Source of the DNA: Candidatus Solibacter usitatus
Lineage (GTDB): Bacteria; Acidobacteriota; Terriglobia; Bryobacterales; Bryobacteraceae
Length of the DNA stretch: 39,917 nt
Direction of reading: 5' to 3'
Assembly: GCA_016213245.1 (NCBI GenBank)
Contig: JACRBC010000137.1
Span: forward strand, 1 to 39,917
The notes below the pieces were generated by a model that made no database searches, was not told the origin of the DNA, and saw only the letters and a list, made by a program, of their open reading frames with translations. A program made the translations under genes and the position numbers. Within the stretch, counting starts at the first letter, position 1. Every line of letters begins with the position of its first letter. This document shows, in pieces, positions 1 to 8,161 of the stretch.

Positions 1-310
1 ACACCCCTCAGCGCCAATCAATCCCCATACGCCGGCCTCTCGCTGCGGTTTAGCTCACCGCGCGGTCGCACCCATTTCGCGGCTCGCGGCCCCACCCCCT
101 CCCCAGTGAAAACCGCCGCGAATCGGATGCGACCTTTTGCAATAAATAAAGTCGGCCCAGCTTCCCCCCTCTTTTCAGTCACCTGCGGGCCCACCCCAAA
201 ATCGACCGTCAGGTTTCCCCCACGCCCGTTGTAAAACCGCTTCGTAATGAGCGTCACGCGCCAACTCGCAACCCTGCCCCACTTCACCCCCGCTCCGCCC
301 GCCCCCCGCC

Positions 311-407
311 TCTCCCCGAAGCCGCTCGCCCGGCAAAAACTAAAGATGACGGAACGAGCCTACCAGCTCCTTGGAATCAACAACTTAAGCCATCTGGAAC
401 GAACCTG
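311..407. repeat. Imperfect direct repeat, copy A
   Basis: It shares long identical blocks with 522-621. These include the CCCCGAAGCCGCTC block, the CCCGGCAAAAACT block, GATGACGGAA, a TGGAATCA..CAACTTAAGCC segment and the terminal CTGGAACGAACCTG. Differences are substitutions and small indels. It does not lie in a gene and has no transposase or terminal inverted repeats, so a decayed intergenic repeat is the simplest reading. Confidence 0.8.
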
Positions 408-450
408 GGCGACCCCGGAACGACTCCAGCGACCGCCCATGGGACAATCT

Positions 451-485
451 CAATCGGCGTTCATCTCGGTTCATCCGCGGCCAAT
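451..485. repeat. TTCATC-type intergenic repeat
   Basis: The sequence contains two near-tandem GGTTCATC/GCGTTCATC units ending in CCGCGGCCAAT. From memory this resembles a short repeat seen between genes in several GC-rich soil bacteria (pattern like ATCCGCGTTCATCCGCGG). Its function is not known to me. Confidence 0.5.
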
Positions 486-521
486 ACCCTCCTCCCTCTT
501 CCTGCGCGGCCGCGCCCCCCA

Positions 522-621
522 CCCCTCCCCGAAGCCGCTCACCCGGCAAAAACTCAAGGATGACGGAATGACCCTACGGGGCCAATGGAATCATCAACTT
601 AAGCCCCCTGGAACGAACCTG
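522..621. repeat. Imperfect direct repeat, copy B
   Basis: Second copy of the roughly 100-bp unit at 311-407, in the same orientation about 210 bp further on. It differs by scattered substitutions and a few inserted bases in the central part. The pair flanks the TTCATC repeat at 451-485. Confidence 0.8.
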
Positions 622-660
622 AGAGAACCCGAAACGAACCAACCGCGCCGCGCCGCTGCC

Positions 661-1938
661 TCACCGCGCCAGGATCTCCACACCACTCCGCGGAAACCGC
701 CGCACCACCCGCAGCCCCGGCGGAATCGGCGGCCGGCCCTGGCCCCCTGCGAGCACGTAATAGTCGGCTTCCATACCGTCAGTGAATTCGACCACCCTGG
801 GCCACAACTCCAGCTTCATCGTGCGCTGGTAGAACTCCAGGCCGAATTGCAGCGGCTGGCTCGCCGCCACCCGCGGCCGTGCGTGGAGTTGCCTGAGAGC
901 CTCCATCACCTGCCTGCTGTCGGCGTCGGACTCCCACTCGCTGTAGACCTGCGGCCGGACAGCGATGAGAGACATCCCCGCCACGGCCACCAGCAGCAGC
1001 GTGGCCCAGCGAAAGCGCCTGGCAGCGAAGGCGGCCAGCAAGATGCCCACCGGCAGGAAATAGATGCCCGTGCGGCCGTACGGCCAAGGGACTCCCGCCA
1101 ACACGTGCAGCGCCGTCACCAGCACCACGCAGAGCGAAAACATCAGCGCATACACCCCGCGCTCCAGCCACATCCCTCCCACCACCAGCAGCGGGAACAG
1201 GACCCGCAGTACCGCGCTGGCCCCCGGCTGATGCGGGAACTCCAGCAGACTCCTGAGCGATTTCCAGGGCGTGTCGTATCCCAGGTAGAAGTTCCCCGCC
1301 GTAGCCCGGCTCACCGGCAATGCCAGCACCACCAGCGCCGCCACCGCGCCCGGCACAATCAACCGGTCGGCCTCCCGCCAGGCGCGCTCCACGTAGAGGG
1401 TCGCCGCAATCGCCGCCGCGGCCGGGATGACGAACACCGGATTCGACGCCACCGCCAGCCCGAAACACAGCGATGCTCGTTCCCAGCGTCTCTCCCGGGC
1501 CATCACCAGGCCCCCCACCAGAAAACCCATCGCCAGGCTGTATCCGCGGGCCAGCGAGAAGTAGTCGACAAGTCCGGAGTACGTTGCCAGCAGCAGGCAG
1601 GTGGCCGCCATCAGCGGCGTGGCGTCGAACAACCCCAGCGTCAGCCTGCGGCACGCGGCCAGGTACAGCGCCGCACCCAGCAGCGCCGGCAGCCGCAGGC
1701 TGAACTCGCTCGCTCCCAGCAGAGCCACCGTGAGCTTGCACAACAGGCTGTGCAGTACGTGGTGGTTCGCGTCGTAGGAAGTCAACACCTGCAGCAATGG
1801 AGGCGTGACGAAAGCCGTGAATGTGAACGCCTCATCCGTGGTGATCGAGGCCGTGGCGGCGCGCCAAACGTGCATGGCGAACACCGCGCCCAGCGCCGCC
1901 GCCGCCGCGTTAGTCCAGTTGGAAGAGATGCGCTCCAT
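661..1938 (-). CDS. Polytopic membrane protein, GT-C-like glycosyltransferase
   Basis: A 425-residue multi-pass protein with about 8-10 hydrophobic segments. Residues 33-36 (TTDE), just after the first membrane segment, look like the acidic catalytic motif in the first periplasmic loop of GT-C enzymes (ArnT/PMT type), and a His pair follows at 59-60. A soluble tail of about 100 residues closes the protein. GT-C enzymes transfer sugars from polyprenyl-phosphate donors outside the membrane; here donor and acceptor are unknown. It is the last gene of a minus-strand operon. Its start lies 29 bp inside the end of the preceding membrane-protein gene, so the two are probably translationally coupled. 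Glycosyltransferase function is an inference from topology and the DE motif only. Confidence 0.7.
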   Translation of the reverse strand: MERISSNWTNAAAAALGAVFAMHVWRAATASITTDEAFTFTAFVTPPLLQVLTSYDANHHVLHSLLCKLTVALLGASEFSLRLPALLGAALYLAACRRLTLGLFDATPLMAATCLLLATYSGLVDYFSLARGYSLAMGFLVGGLVMARERRWERASLCFGLAVASNPVFVIPAAAAIAATLYVERAWREADRLIVPGAVAALVVLALPVSRATAGNFYLGYDTPWKSLRSLLEFPHQPGASAVLRVLFPLLVVGGMWLERGVYALMFSLCVVLVTALHVLAGVPWPYGRTGIYFLPVGILLAAFAARRFRWATLLLVAVAGMSLIAVRPQVYSEWESDADSRQVMEALRQLHARPRVAASQPLQFGLEFYQRTMKLELWPRVVEFTDGMEADYYVLAGGQGRPPIPPGLRVVRRFPRSGVEILAR

Positions 1939-3328
1939 GGCGCGCTCCCACCTCCGTCACGCCCCAGTAGCGCGCGTTCCGGTTCAGCTCGTCCGCCAGC
2001 GCGCCGCTTTCGCCGGCCAGAATGTGCGTCACGCCGCGCTGCTTCAAGGCGGCGATCGCCGCCCGCCGCAACCCTCGGGGGACTCCGATGAACTCACCCC
2101 CAGTGCCGCCGATCCAGACCTCGTCAAACTGCACCGGCGCGCCGAAGTCCACCTCCAGCGCGCAGTCGCAGCCCGTCACCATGCTGTTGTCGAGCGCCAG
2201 CGAGGCGCGCATTTCGCCCTCCAGCGTGCGCACCCGCCACCCCGGCGAGCGGCTCAGCTCCACGCCGTTGTGGAAAAACCGCACCTCGCTCACCCAGCCG
2301 CCGCGCTCGATCGCGAACCGCCGCCGCGGCGTGTCCATCAGCGGGATGCGGCGCTCCCGCGAAGGCTGCAACACCGGCTCGATCGCCACCCGCGCCATCC
2401 GCAACAGCTCTTTCGAATCCGTGAAGTTCCTCGTGGTCCGGCTCCGCAGGAGCGGCATGTCGGTGAGGACGAACGCCGCCGCCGGCACGGACTCGTCCAG
2501 GTATGCGCCCAATTGCGCCGCCAGTTTGCGCTCCTCCGCCAGCCGCCGCGTCCACGCCGGAGCCAGCAGTTCCGTCACCGGCGGCCAGGCCGTCACCAGT
2601 TGGAACGCCGCCAGCACTGCCGCCCACAGGGCAAGCCGCTGCACCGCCCAGCCCGCCAGCAACGCCGCGAACGGCACGGCCGCCCACGGCAGGCGATCGA
2701 ACAGGAATCCTCCGAACGCCGTCCCCGTCGTCGTCCAGATGCGCGATGTGAACACAGCCAGCAGCACGGCCGGCAGCAACAGACGGAACTGCCGCGACTG
2801 CCACGCCAGCGCCGCCAGCCAGCACGAGCTGAACAGGCAGAACGCCACCAGAACCTGCGGCCCCTCCTGGCCGGCGTACGTCATCAGCGCCTGCGAGGTG
2901 AACGTCAGCAACCCCGCGCACACCGCGCCCGCCGGCCTGGCCACGCGCCGCGCCGCCGCCAGCACGGCCAGCGCCAGCCACGGCAGGAAGAGGAAGTGCG
3001 GAATCGCCGCCGCCTCGGCAGCAGCGTCGCTCAGCGCCATCCACCCGTACGCCACTCCCACCGCCGCACAGGCCGCCACCGCCCAGCGTGGCAGCGGTTC
3101 GGACTCCTCCACTCGGATGTCCTTGCGCCTCCACACGGCCAGCGCCAAAAGCACGACCGCCGCGGCCGCCATCACGCCCCAATGCACGCGCGCCAGGGCC
3201 GCCATAAGCGGAGATCCGCACGCCATCGCCGCTGGCCAGCGCTCCCCGCCGCGCAGCCGCACCCGCAGCACTCCCAGCACAAGCCAGCCGAGAGCGCCCG
3301 CCGCCACCGCTGCCGCCAGCGCGTTCAT
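1910..3328 (-). CDS. Polytopic membrane protein of unknown function with soluble C-terminal domain
   Basis: 472 residues. The ATG at 3328 overlaps the stop of the upstream lipoprotein gene (ATGA), which fixes the start, although the same frame stays open much further upstream. The N-terminal half has roughly eight Ala/Leu-rich membrane segments. From about residue 250 the protein is hydrophilic and probably extracytoplasmic. I recognise no family. The layout resembles GT-C or O-antigen-ligase-like membrane enzymes, but no DE motif is visible near the first loop. It is followed, with a 29-bp overlap, by the GT-C-like gene, so the two probably work together. Confidence 0.7.
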   Translation of the reverse strand: MNALAAAVAAGALGWLVLGVLRVRLRGGERWPAAMACGSPLMAALARVHWGVMAAAAVVLLALAVWRRKDIRVEESEPLPRWAVAACAAVGVAYGWMALSDAAAEAAAIPHFLFLPWLALAVLAAARRVARPAGAVCAGLLTFTSQALMTYAGQEGPQVLVAFCLFSSCWLAALAWQSRQFRLLLPAVLLAVFTSRIWTTTGTAFGGFLFDRLPWAAVPFAALLAGWAVQRLALWAAVLAAFQLVTAWPPVTELLAPAWTRRLAEERKLAAQLGAYLDESVPAAAFVLTDMPLLRSRTTRNFTDSKELLRMARVAIEPVLQPSRERRIPLMDTPRRRFAIERGGWVSEVRFFHNGVELSRSPGWRVRTLEGEMRASLALDNSMVTGCDCALEVDFGAPVQFDEVWIGGTGGEFIGVPRGLRRAAIAALKQRGVTHILAGESGALADELNRNARYWGVTEVGARHGAHLFQLD

Positions 3329-3849
3329 TCCGCCGTGAACCCCGCCGCGCTCAGCAGTACCCCCAACCTGGCGCCGTCTGCCGGCGCCACCCAGGGCTTG
3401 TCCACCACCGCTTCCAGGATCAACTCCCGGCCCGCGCCGGCCAGCTCCGGCGGCAGCGGCGCGCGGAAGCTGTAGCCGCCCGGCTTTGCACAGCGCAGGC
3501 GGCCCAGCTCGCGCCCGTTGACGCGGAAGGTGATCTCGATGGGGCCAGTGTCCTTCAAGGTCGCCCCGGCGACATCGAAGTCGGCGCCGGCGCTCCACTT
3601 GCCCGCGGCCGGGAGAGTGCACTTCAGCGCCGGGCTCTGCCCCGTCCAGCGATGCCACCCTCCGCCGGCCGGGATGTCGCGAACGATCGCCCCATCGGCG
3701 CGCGGCTCGCTCATGGCGAAGTAGCATGGGTGAAAGGGCGGATCGGCCGCGTCCAGCAAAGGGAACTGCGCCCCGATCGGCGAAAACTTCGGCTCGCGCG
3801 AACAGGCCGCCAGGCACAGAACCAGCGGCAAGAGGTGGCCCGGACGCAT
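3325..3849 (-). CDS. Small lipoprotein of unknown function
   Basis: 174 residues. The N-terminus is a lipoprotein signal: a short basic start, a Leu-rich stretch and a lipobox L-A-A-C with the modified Cys at residue 16. The rest has a beta-rich character (alternating hydrophobic residues, many Gly and Pro), possibly a carbohydrate-binding-like or jelly-roll fold, but I recognise no family. It starts 5 bp after the propeller gene's stop, and its own stop overlaps the start of the next gene. It is therefore firmly within the five-gene minus-strand operon. The Shine-Dalgarno site is weak (AAGG directly before ATG), consistent with coupling. Confidence 0.7.
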   Translation of the reverse strand: MRPGHLLPLVLCLAACSREPKFSPIGAQFPLLDAADPPFHPCYFAMSEPRADGAIVRDIPAGGGWHRWTGQSPALKCTLPAAGKWSAGADFDVAGATLKDTGPIEITFRVNGRELGRLRCAKPGGYSFRAPLPPELAGAGRELILEAVVDKPWVAPADGARLGVLLSAAGFTAE

Positions 3850-3854
3850 CCTTA

Positions 3855-6092
3855 TCAGCGTAGTACGATGCGCGCCAGGCCGGGATTGCCGGCCGAGTCA
3901 AACACGCGCGCCACCACGCTCTGCTCGCCGGGCCCCGCGGTGAATCGCAGGATGAACCGCTCCGCGCGGCTGTCGGCAATGCCGTCGGCCACCTCCATCC
4001 CGCGCCACGATTGGCCGTTGACCGAAAACTCGCCGCGCCGGATCGGCGAGCCGGCGTCGGCGGCGTCGATGTCGATCTCCACCTCGCTGCCGTTGCGGCG
4101 CGGCGTGCCCATCGTGAGGCGCGGCGGCGTCTGGTCGATCAGCACCGGCTGGCTCACCAGCTCGGCCTCGCGGGCCGTGGACGGACCGTTGGCCAGCCGG
4201 TCCGACGCGGTCACGCGGAAGAAGTAGCGGCCGTCGGCGAAGACCTCGGCCTCCTGCATCAGCGTGTTCTCGGTCAGGTCGGCCTTGAGCTGCTTCCAGT
4301 CGCGCTCGTCCTCGGCGCGATAGGAGAGGGTATAGACCAGCTTGTCGTTGTCCGGGTCGTCGGCCTGCCAGGAGATGAACAACTGCGGCGATCCGCTGCG
4401 GCTGACGTTCTGCGTGGGCGTCCCGGAGCTGGTGGCGCCCGCGTCGCCCGAGTCCGTGACGGTGATCGAGTAGGAGACCGGCGCCGGCGAAGCCGCCGCG
4501 GCCGTCTTCTGCGCCGCCGCCACCCACTGCGGCGTCACCTGGATGCTGCGCACCACCGGCCGCCCGTTCTGCGGCTGGTAGCTCAGCGAGACCGCGTCCA
4601 GCAGCGGCGCCGCCGACGCGCCAGGCGTCAGTTCCACCTGCCACTGGATGTAGCGCGCGTTCGGGCTCGCAATGGCGGCGCGGGCGGCATCGGTGATCGG
4701 CTCGGACCACTCGCTCCACGTCTTGTCCGGACGCGCCGAGTTGCCGCTGCGCGTGCGAAAGGCGAGAGCGCCGGCGGTGTTGTCGGCGCGCCATTCCAGG
4801 TGGCCCCATCGGGCTACGTTGGAGGCGTCGTGCACCGGCGATTCGTAGGTGCCGCTGCTGGCTGGACCGGCTGAAAGCCGGAACACCTTGCCCAGGTTCG
4901 AGGTGGCCGCCAGCAGACCTTGAGGGGTGGGCAGCAGGCGCGTGGTCTCGCCCTCGCGGGTCTCCAGCAGCAAGGTGGACTTCAGGTCCGCGGAGAGCCG
5001 GTAGATGCGCCCGCGCTGGTCGGTCGAAAAGACCAGGTCGTTCTCGCGGACCGCCAGATCGAAGACGTTCTCCTCCTTCGACGACCACAGCGTCTCCACC
5101 ATGTTGTCGGGCCAGATGCGGTAGATCGCCGCCTTCTCCACCCCGCTCAGGTCGACGGCCGCGGGCGTGGGCGGCGTCTCCGGCGACCCGGCGGGCGGCT
5201 TGGCCTGCTCGGGCTTCGGCTTCAGGTCGACGCCCGTCTGGGCCGCGGCGCCGGCGTCGGAGGTGACCGTGATGCTCGTGGTCACCATGCCCAGGCCCTG
5301 CGGCGAGGCGGCCGCGGCGCCGGCGGCCTGAGCCTGTTTCTGTGCCAGTCCTCCGCCCAGGGCGGCCACGTACACCGAGCCGTCCGCCGCCGGCACGATG
5401 GAGCGGATCTCCGGCAGGCTCGCGTCGTACAGGACGAAGGCGCGGTCCTTGGCGTCGATGCGGTACAGGATGCCGTTCGGCTCGGTGCCGGCCAGCGGAC
5501 GCCCCTTGGCATCCAGGGCCAGCGAGGTGACGTGGGTCTGGCCGGTCTCGTACCAGACCTCGCCCTGCCCGGGCCCGGTGATTCTCCACACCCGGCCGTT
5601 GTCGCCCGTGCCGGCCAGTAATGCGCCGTCGGCGCCCGCCGCCAGCGCCCAGATGTAGCGGGACTTCGGGTCGAAGTACTCGGCCGCCTTGCCGTTCTCG
5701 ATGCGCCAGATCTTGCCGCCCGGAGAGGATCCGGCATACAGCCGGCCCTGCTTGTCCAGAGCCAGCGCGAAGACCTCGGGCTGCGGCGCGGTGAAGAGGA
5801 CCGCCGGTTGCCCGCCGGCCTTCATCTGATAGACGCGGCCCCTGTGGCCGGTGGAGAAGTAGACCGTTCCGTCCGCGGCCGCCACCACGCTCCACACGCC
5901 CGCATCGCCGGTCGCCGCCAGCGTCACCAGCGAGGGCGCCAGCGTGAGCCGCCCGTCGCGCGTGAGGGAGACGCCGTTGAAGCGGCCCTTGACGAAGTCG
6001 GCGAAAGTGTTGCTCTCCCAGGCCGTGGGACCGCCGGCCCACACGGCGGCGGCCAATACTACGGCGGAGGCGCATCGCAAGGGGCGCGTCAT
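3855..6092 (-). CDS. Secreted beta-propeller protein with C-terminal Fn3/Ig-like region
   Basis: 745 residues with an N-terminal signal sequence (about 1-22). Residues 60-410 hold at least seven repeats of the type DG-x-hydrophobic-YxGT..G-x-hydrophobic-YR(I/L), typical of NHL/SMP-30-like or two-component-regulator propellers. An Ala/Pro-rich insert (about 250-318) interrupts the propeller. Residues 410-500 look like a carbohydrate-binding or discoidin-like module (ESPVHDAS, TWSEWSEP). About 505-745 resembles Fn3/Ig modules. An AAGGAG site 7 nt before the ATG overlaps the TGA of the upstream S55 gene, so the genes are coupled. It is probably a surface or periplasmic scaffold or sensor protein; its ligand is unknown. 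Confidence 0.75.
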   Translation of the reverse strand: MTRPLRCASAVVLAAAVWAGGPTAWESNTFADFVKGRFNGVSLTRDGRLTLAPSLVTLAATGDAGVWSVVAAADGTVYFSTGHRGRVYQMKAGGQPAVLFTAPQPEVFALALDKQGRLYAGSSPGGKIWRIENGKAAEYFDPKSRYIWALAAGADGALLAGTGDNGRVWRITGPGQGEVWYETGQTHVTSLALDAKGRPLAGTEPNGILYRIDAKDRAFVLYDASLPEIRSIVPAADGSVYVAALGGGLAQKQAQAAGAAAASPQGLGMVTTSITVTSDAGAAAQTGVDLKPKPEQAKPPAGSPETPPTPAAVDLSGVEKAAIYRIWPDNMVETLWSSKEENVFDLAVRENDLVFSTDQRGRIYRLSADLKSTLLLETREGETTRLLPTPQGLLAATSNLGKVFRLSAGPASSGTYESPVHDASNVARWGHLEWRADNTAGALAFRTRSGNSARPDKTWSEWSEPITDAARAAIASPNARYIQWQVELTPGASAAPLLDAVSLSYQPQNGRPVVRSIQVTPQWVAAAQKTAAAASPAPVSYSITVTDSGDAGATSSGTPTQNVSRSGSPQLFISWQADDPDNDKLVYTLSYRAEDERDWKQLKADLTENTLMQEAEVFADGRYFFRVTASDRLANGPSTAREAELVSQPVLIDQTPPRLTMGTPRRNGSEVEIDIDAADAGSPIRRGEFSVNGQSWRGMEVADGIADSRAERFILRFTAGPGEQSVVARVFDSAGNPGLARIVLR

Positions 6093-6096
6093 GACA

Positions 6097-7839
6097 TCAC
6101 TCCTTCACGTCCACTTGGACGGTCTTCGAGCCGGCAAATACGGAGTCGCCCCGAGCCATCTCAATCTCGGCCACGCGCGTCGTGGGCTGCTGGGCCGCCG
6201 TGCGGCCCAGCGTCAGCGACATCGACGGCGGCGGCGACGGCAGGTTCTCCCCCTGCACCTGCCAGGATGCCGATTGCCGCCAGACGCGCAGGTACGGCCG
6301 GTCGCTCGGGTGCAGCCCGGAAAGGAACGAGAGGAGCTGCGGGGCCGAGCGCGGCGGCGTCAGCAGGAACTGGCGGTACTCGGCCAGGTTCGACGACGGC
6401 CCGTCGGTGACCGTGAAAAACAGCGCGCCCGCGGGCGCGCCGTTGGGCACCGCGTAGCTCACCGTGCGCGTGACCTCCGTGCCGTGGTCGCCGCTGTAGG
6501 CGGCCATGATCTCCACCGTCTCGCCCGGCCGCACTTCGCGGCGCGAGGCCCAGACGTTGTCGAGCTGGAGCTGTTTCTTCTCCGGAGAGACGTCCAGCTC
6601 GATCTCCAGCCCGCGCAGCTTCAACGCGTCGAAGCCGCTTTGTAGAATCGCCACCACGGGCGCGGCCACCGCGGCGGAAACCTGCTGCGGCGCGCCCAGC
6701 TCGGAGGCGTAAATGTTGTCGATTCTCACCGGCGGCGCGCCGTCCATCAACATGCGCCCGCGCAGCGAAATACTGCCCGCGCCCGCCGTGCGCTCCGTCG
6801 CGTCAATCGCCGAAAAAACGGCCATCTGGAGCAGCAGCGGCGTGAACAGGCGGTCCTGCACCATGTTCATCTGGTAGGACCACTCGCGGGGCGCGACGCC
6901 GCGGCTCCTCACCCGAATCGTCAGCGGCAGCATCACCGCCTTGCGGCCGAGTTGGCCCGAGATGGCCGTGCTGCGGTCGCTGGTGATGGACCCGAGCCAC
7001 TCCTTGGGCGTCGAGATCTTGAACGAGGAGTTCTGGCTGGCCAGCAGCGTGATGACCTCGGCGCGGGCAAAGGGAAGATCGGTATCGCCCACGGAGAGAA
7101 AACGGTGGCCGAAGGCGTAGACGTTCCGGCCGTCGATGTGCGTGACCGTGCCGTCGGCGCCGACGCTCATGTCGCCGCTGACAAGCTGCACGCTGATCAT
7201 CGAGCCGGGTTCCAGCTTCTGCGAGGCGGATGTGGGCTCCACCGGCCTGCCGCCGCCGGAGACGCCCTGCACCGGCTCCAGTCCGGCCGTGCGCAGCGCC
7301 GGCGCGAAGAATTCCACCGCGCCGCGCGTAAATCCGCTCAGCCAAAACGGCGTGGCGATTTCCGCCAGCCGCGCCGGCCCCACGTCCAGCTCCTGCCGCT
7401 TGGGCAGCGATTCGGTGGCGTCGTAGGGAAAGCTGAGCGCGGCGGAACGCCGCGGCGAGGCGGCGGCGGCCTGAAGCATCTCCTCGATGGGACGGATGCC
7501 GGCCACAGGGTCCTTGGAGAAGGGAAAGGAGAGGGCCACCGCGCCCATCAGGCGGCCCTGATAGTAGACCGGGCTGCCGCTCATGCCCTGCATGACCCCG
7601 GTCTTGTCCAGTGGCCCGCCGCTGAGGCGGGCCAGGATGATGGACTGCTTCGGGCCGGAGTTTTCGAGCACGCCCAGGATCTCGCCCTGGAACTCCTCCA
7701 CGCGGCTGCCGGAGAACACCGTGCGCCCGGTGATCTTCATGCCGGCGCGCACGTCCTTCAGGGGCAGGAGCGGCGGGGTCTGGGCCGCCGCTACGAACGC
7801 CAGCAATGCCAAGGCGATGCGGTGCAACACGTTCACCAT
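6097..7839 (-). CDS. SpoIVB-type S55 peptidase-domain secreted protein (motifs in permuted order)
   Basis: 580 residues with a signal peptide (about 1-19). Residues 85-90 read GMSGSP followed by VYYQGRLMGAV, the serine-nucleophile signature of SpoIVB peptidases (S55). A GTVTHIDG..AFGH segment with His245 matches the catalytic-His region of the same family. In SpoIVB the His segment precedes the Ser segment; here the order is reversed. The rest is beta-rich. It heads the five-gene minus-strand operon, so it may process or quality-control the secreted partners encoded downstream. An alternative GTG start at 7830 would fit a leaderless transcript from a TACAAT box at 7838-7843. Proteolytic activity is not proven by the sequence. 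Confidence 0.8.
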   Translation of the reverse strand: MVNVLHRIALALLAFVAAAQTPPLLPLKDVRAGMKITGRTVFSGSRVEEFQGEILGVLENSGPKQSIILARLSGGPLDKTGVMQGMSGSPVYYQGRLMGAVALSFPFSKDPVAGIRPIEEMLQAAAASPRRSAALSFPYDATESLPKRQELDVGPARLAEIATPFWLSGFTRGAVEFFAPALRTAGLEPVQGVSGGGRPVEPTSASQKLEPGSMISVQLVSGDMSVGADGTVTHIDGRNVYAFGHRFLSVGDTDLPFARAEVITLLASQNSSFKISTPKEWLGSITSDRSTAISGQLGRKAVMLPLTIRVRSRGVAPREWSYQMNMVQDRLFTPLLLQMAVFSAIDATERTAGAGSISLRGRMLMDGAPPVRIDNIYASELGAPQQVSAAVAAPVVAILQSGFDALKLRGLEIELDVSPEKKQLQLDNVWASRREVRPGETVEIMAAYSGDHGTEVTRTVSYAVPNGAPAGALFFTVTDGPSSNLAEYRQFLLTPPRSAPQLLSFLSGLHPSDRPYLRVWRQSASWQVQGENLPSPPPSMSLTLGRTAAQQPTTRVAEIEMARGDSVFAGSKTVQVDVKE

Positions 7840-7853
7840 TGTAGACGCCCGCT

Positions 7854-7882
7854 GTGCTCAAAAAGCTCCGCTGCGTTATAGT
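7854..7882 (+). promoter_or_regulatory. Possible tRNA-Cys promoter
   Basis: TATAGT at 7877-7882 lies 23 nt before the mature tRNA 5' end and differs from the -10 consensus at one position. A -35 at the right distance is poor (TGCTCA at 7855-7860, spacer 16). The same 66-bp gap must also drive the divergent S55 operon. Confidence 0.35.
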
Positions 7883-7905
7883 AGAGGCGTACCTGCCACA
7901 ATCGG

Positions 7906-7980
<75 letters not shown>

Positions 7981-7981
7981 G

Positions 7982-8001
7982 GTTCTTCCTAGTTCTTCCT
8001 A
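7982..8001. repeat. Tandem 10-bp duplication after tRNA-Cys
   Basis: GTTCTTCCTA occurs twice in perfect tandem, starting 2 nt after the tRNA CCA end. It does not resemble a tRNA 3'-end duplication, so there is no attachment-site evidence. The remaining 160 bp up to 8161 hold no gene that I can support. Confidence 0.8.
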
Positions 8002-8161
8002 CTGCCGGCTCTGCGCCGCACACCGGCATCTCGCTGAGTTCCCGCGCGCGGGCCAGCAGCGAGGCGGGCGCCAGCAATCGCAATGCGGCTGCGTGCCCAA
8101 TCCCCGTCGCCGCTGTGTGCCCGTTCTCCGGGTGGCATGGGACCCCCTCTCCTCCCGGCGC

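Larger units (their letters stand above)
1..660. other. Gene-free spacer with repeats, strongly C-rich on the + strand
   Basis: I see no convincing gene here. Open frames on both strands lack a ribosome site and family resemblance, and owe their length to the high GC. The + strand is visibly pyrimidine-rich, with many C runs and few G runs. It holds an imperfect 100-bp direct repeat pair (311-407 and 522-621) and a short TTCATC-type intergenic repeat (451-485), listed separately. An AT-rich patch lies near 138-152. The spacer is downstream of the minus-strand operon ending at 661, so it may include that operon's 3' end, but I see no clear hairpin-plus-T terminator. Confidence 0.7.

Noticed and set aside
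18-287. 89-residue minus-strand frame in the left spacer
   Set aside because: No ribosome site and no recognisable family. It is compatible with chance opening in a GC-rich, repeat-bearing region. I cannot exclude a small lineage-specific gene.
247-2091. Long plus-strand frame (614 residues) over the left spacer and GT-C-like gene
   Set aside because: Its composition is extreme (His, Arg, Gln, Pro) and it lies antisense to a clear membrane protein. It is a typical GC shadow.
3898-6075. 725-residue minus-strand frame
   Set aside because: It is the +1 shadow of the propeller gene, rich in Arg and Gly with no repeats or signal.
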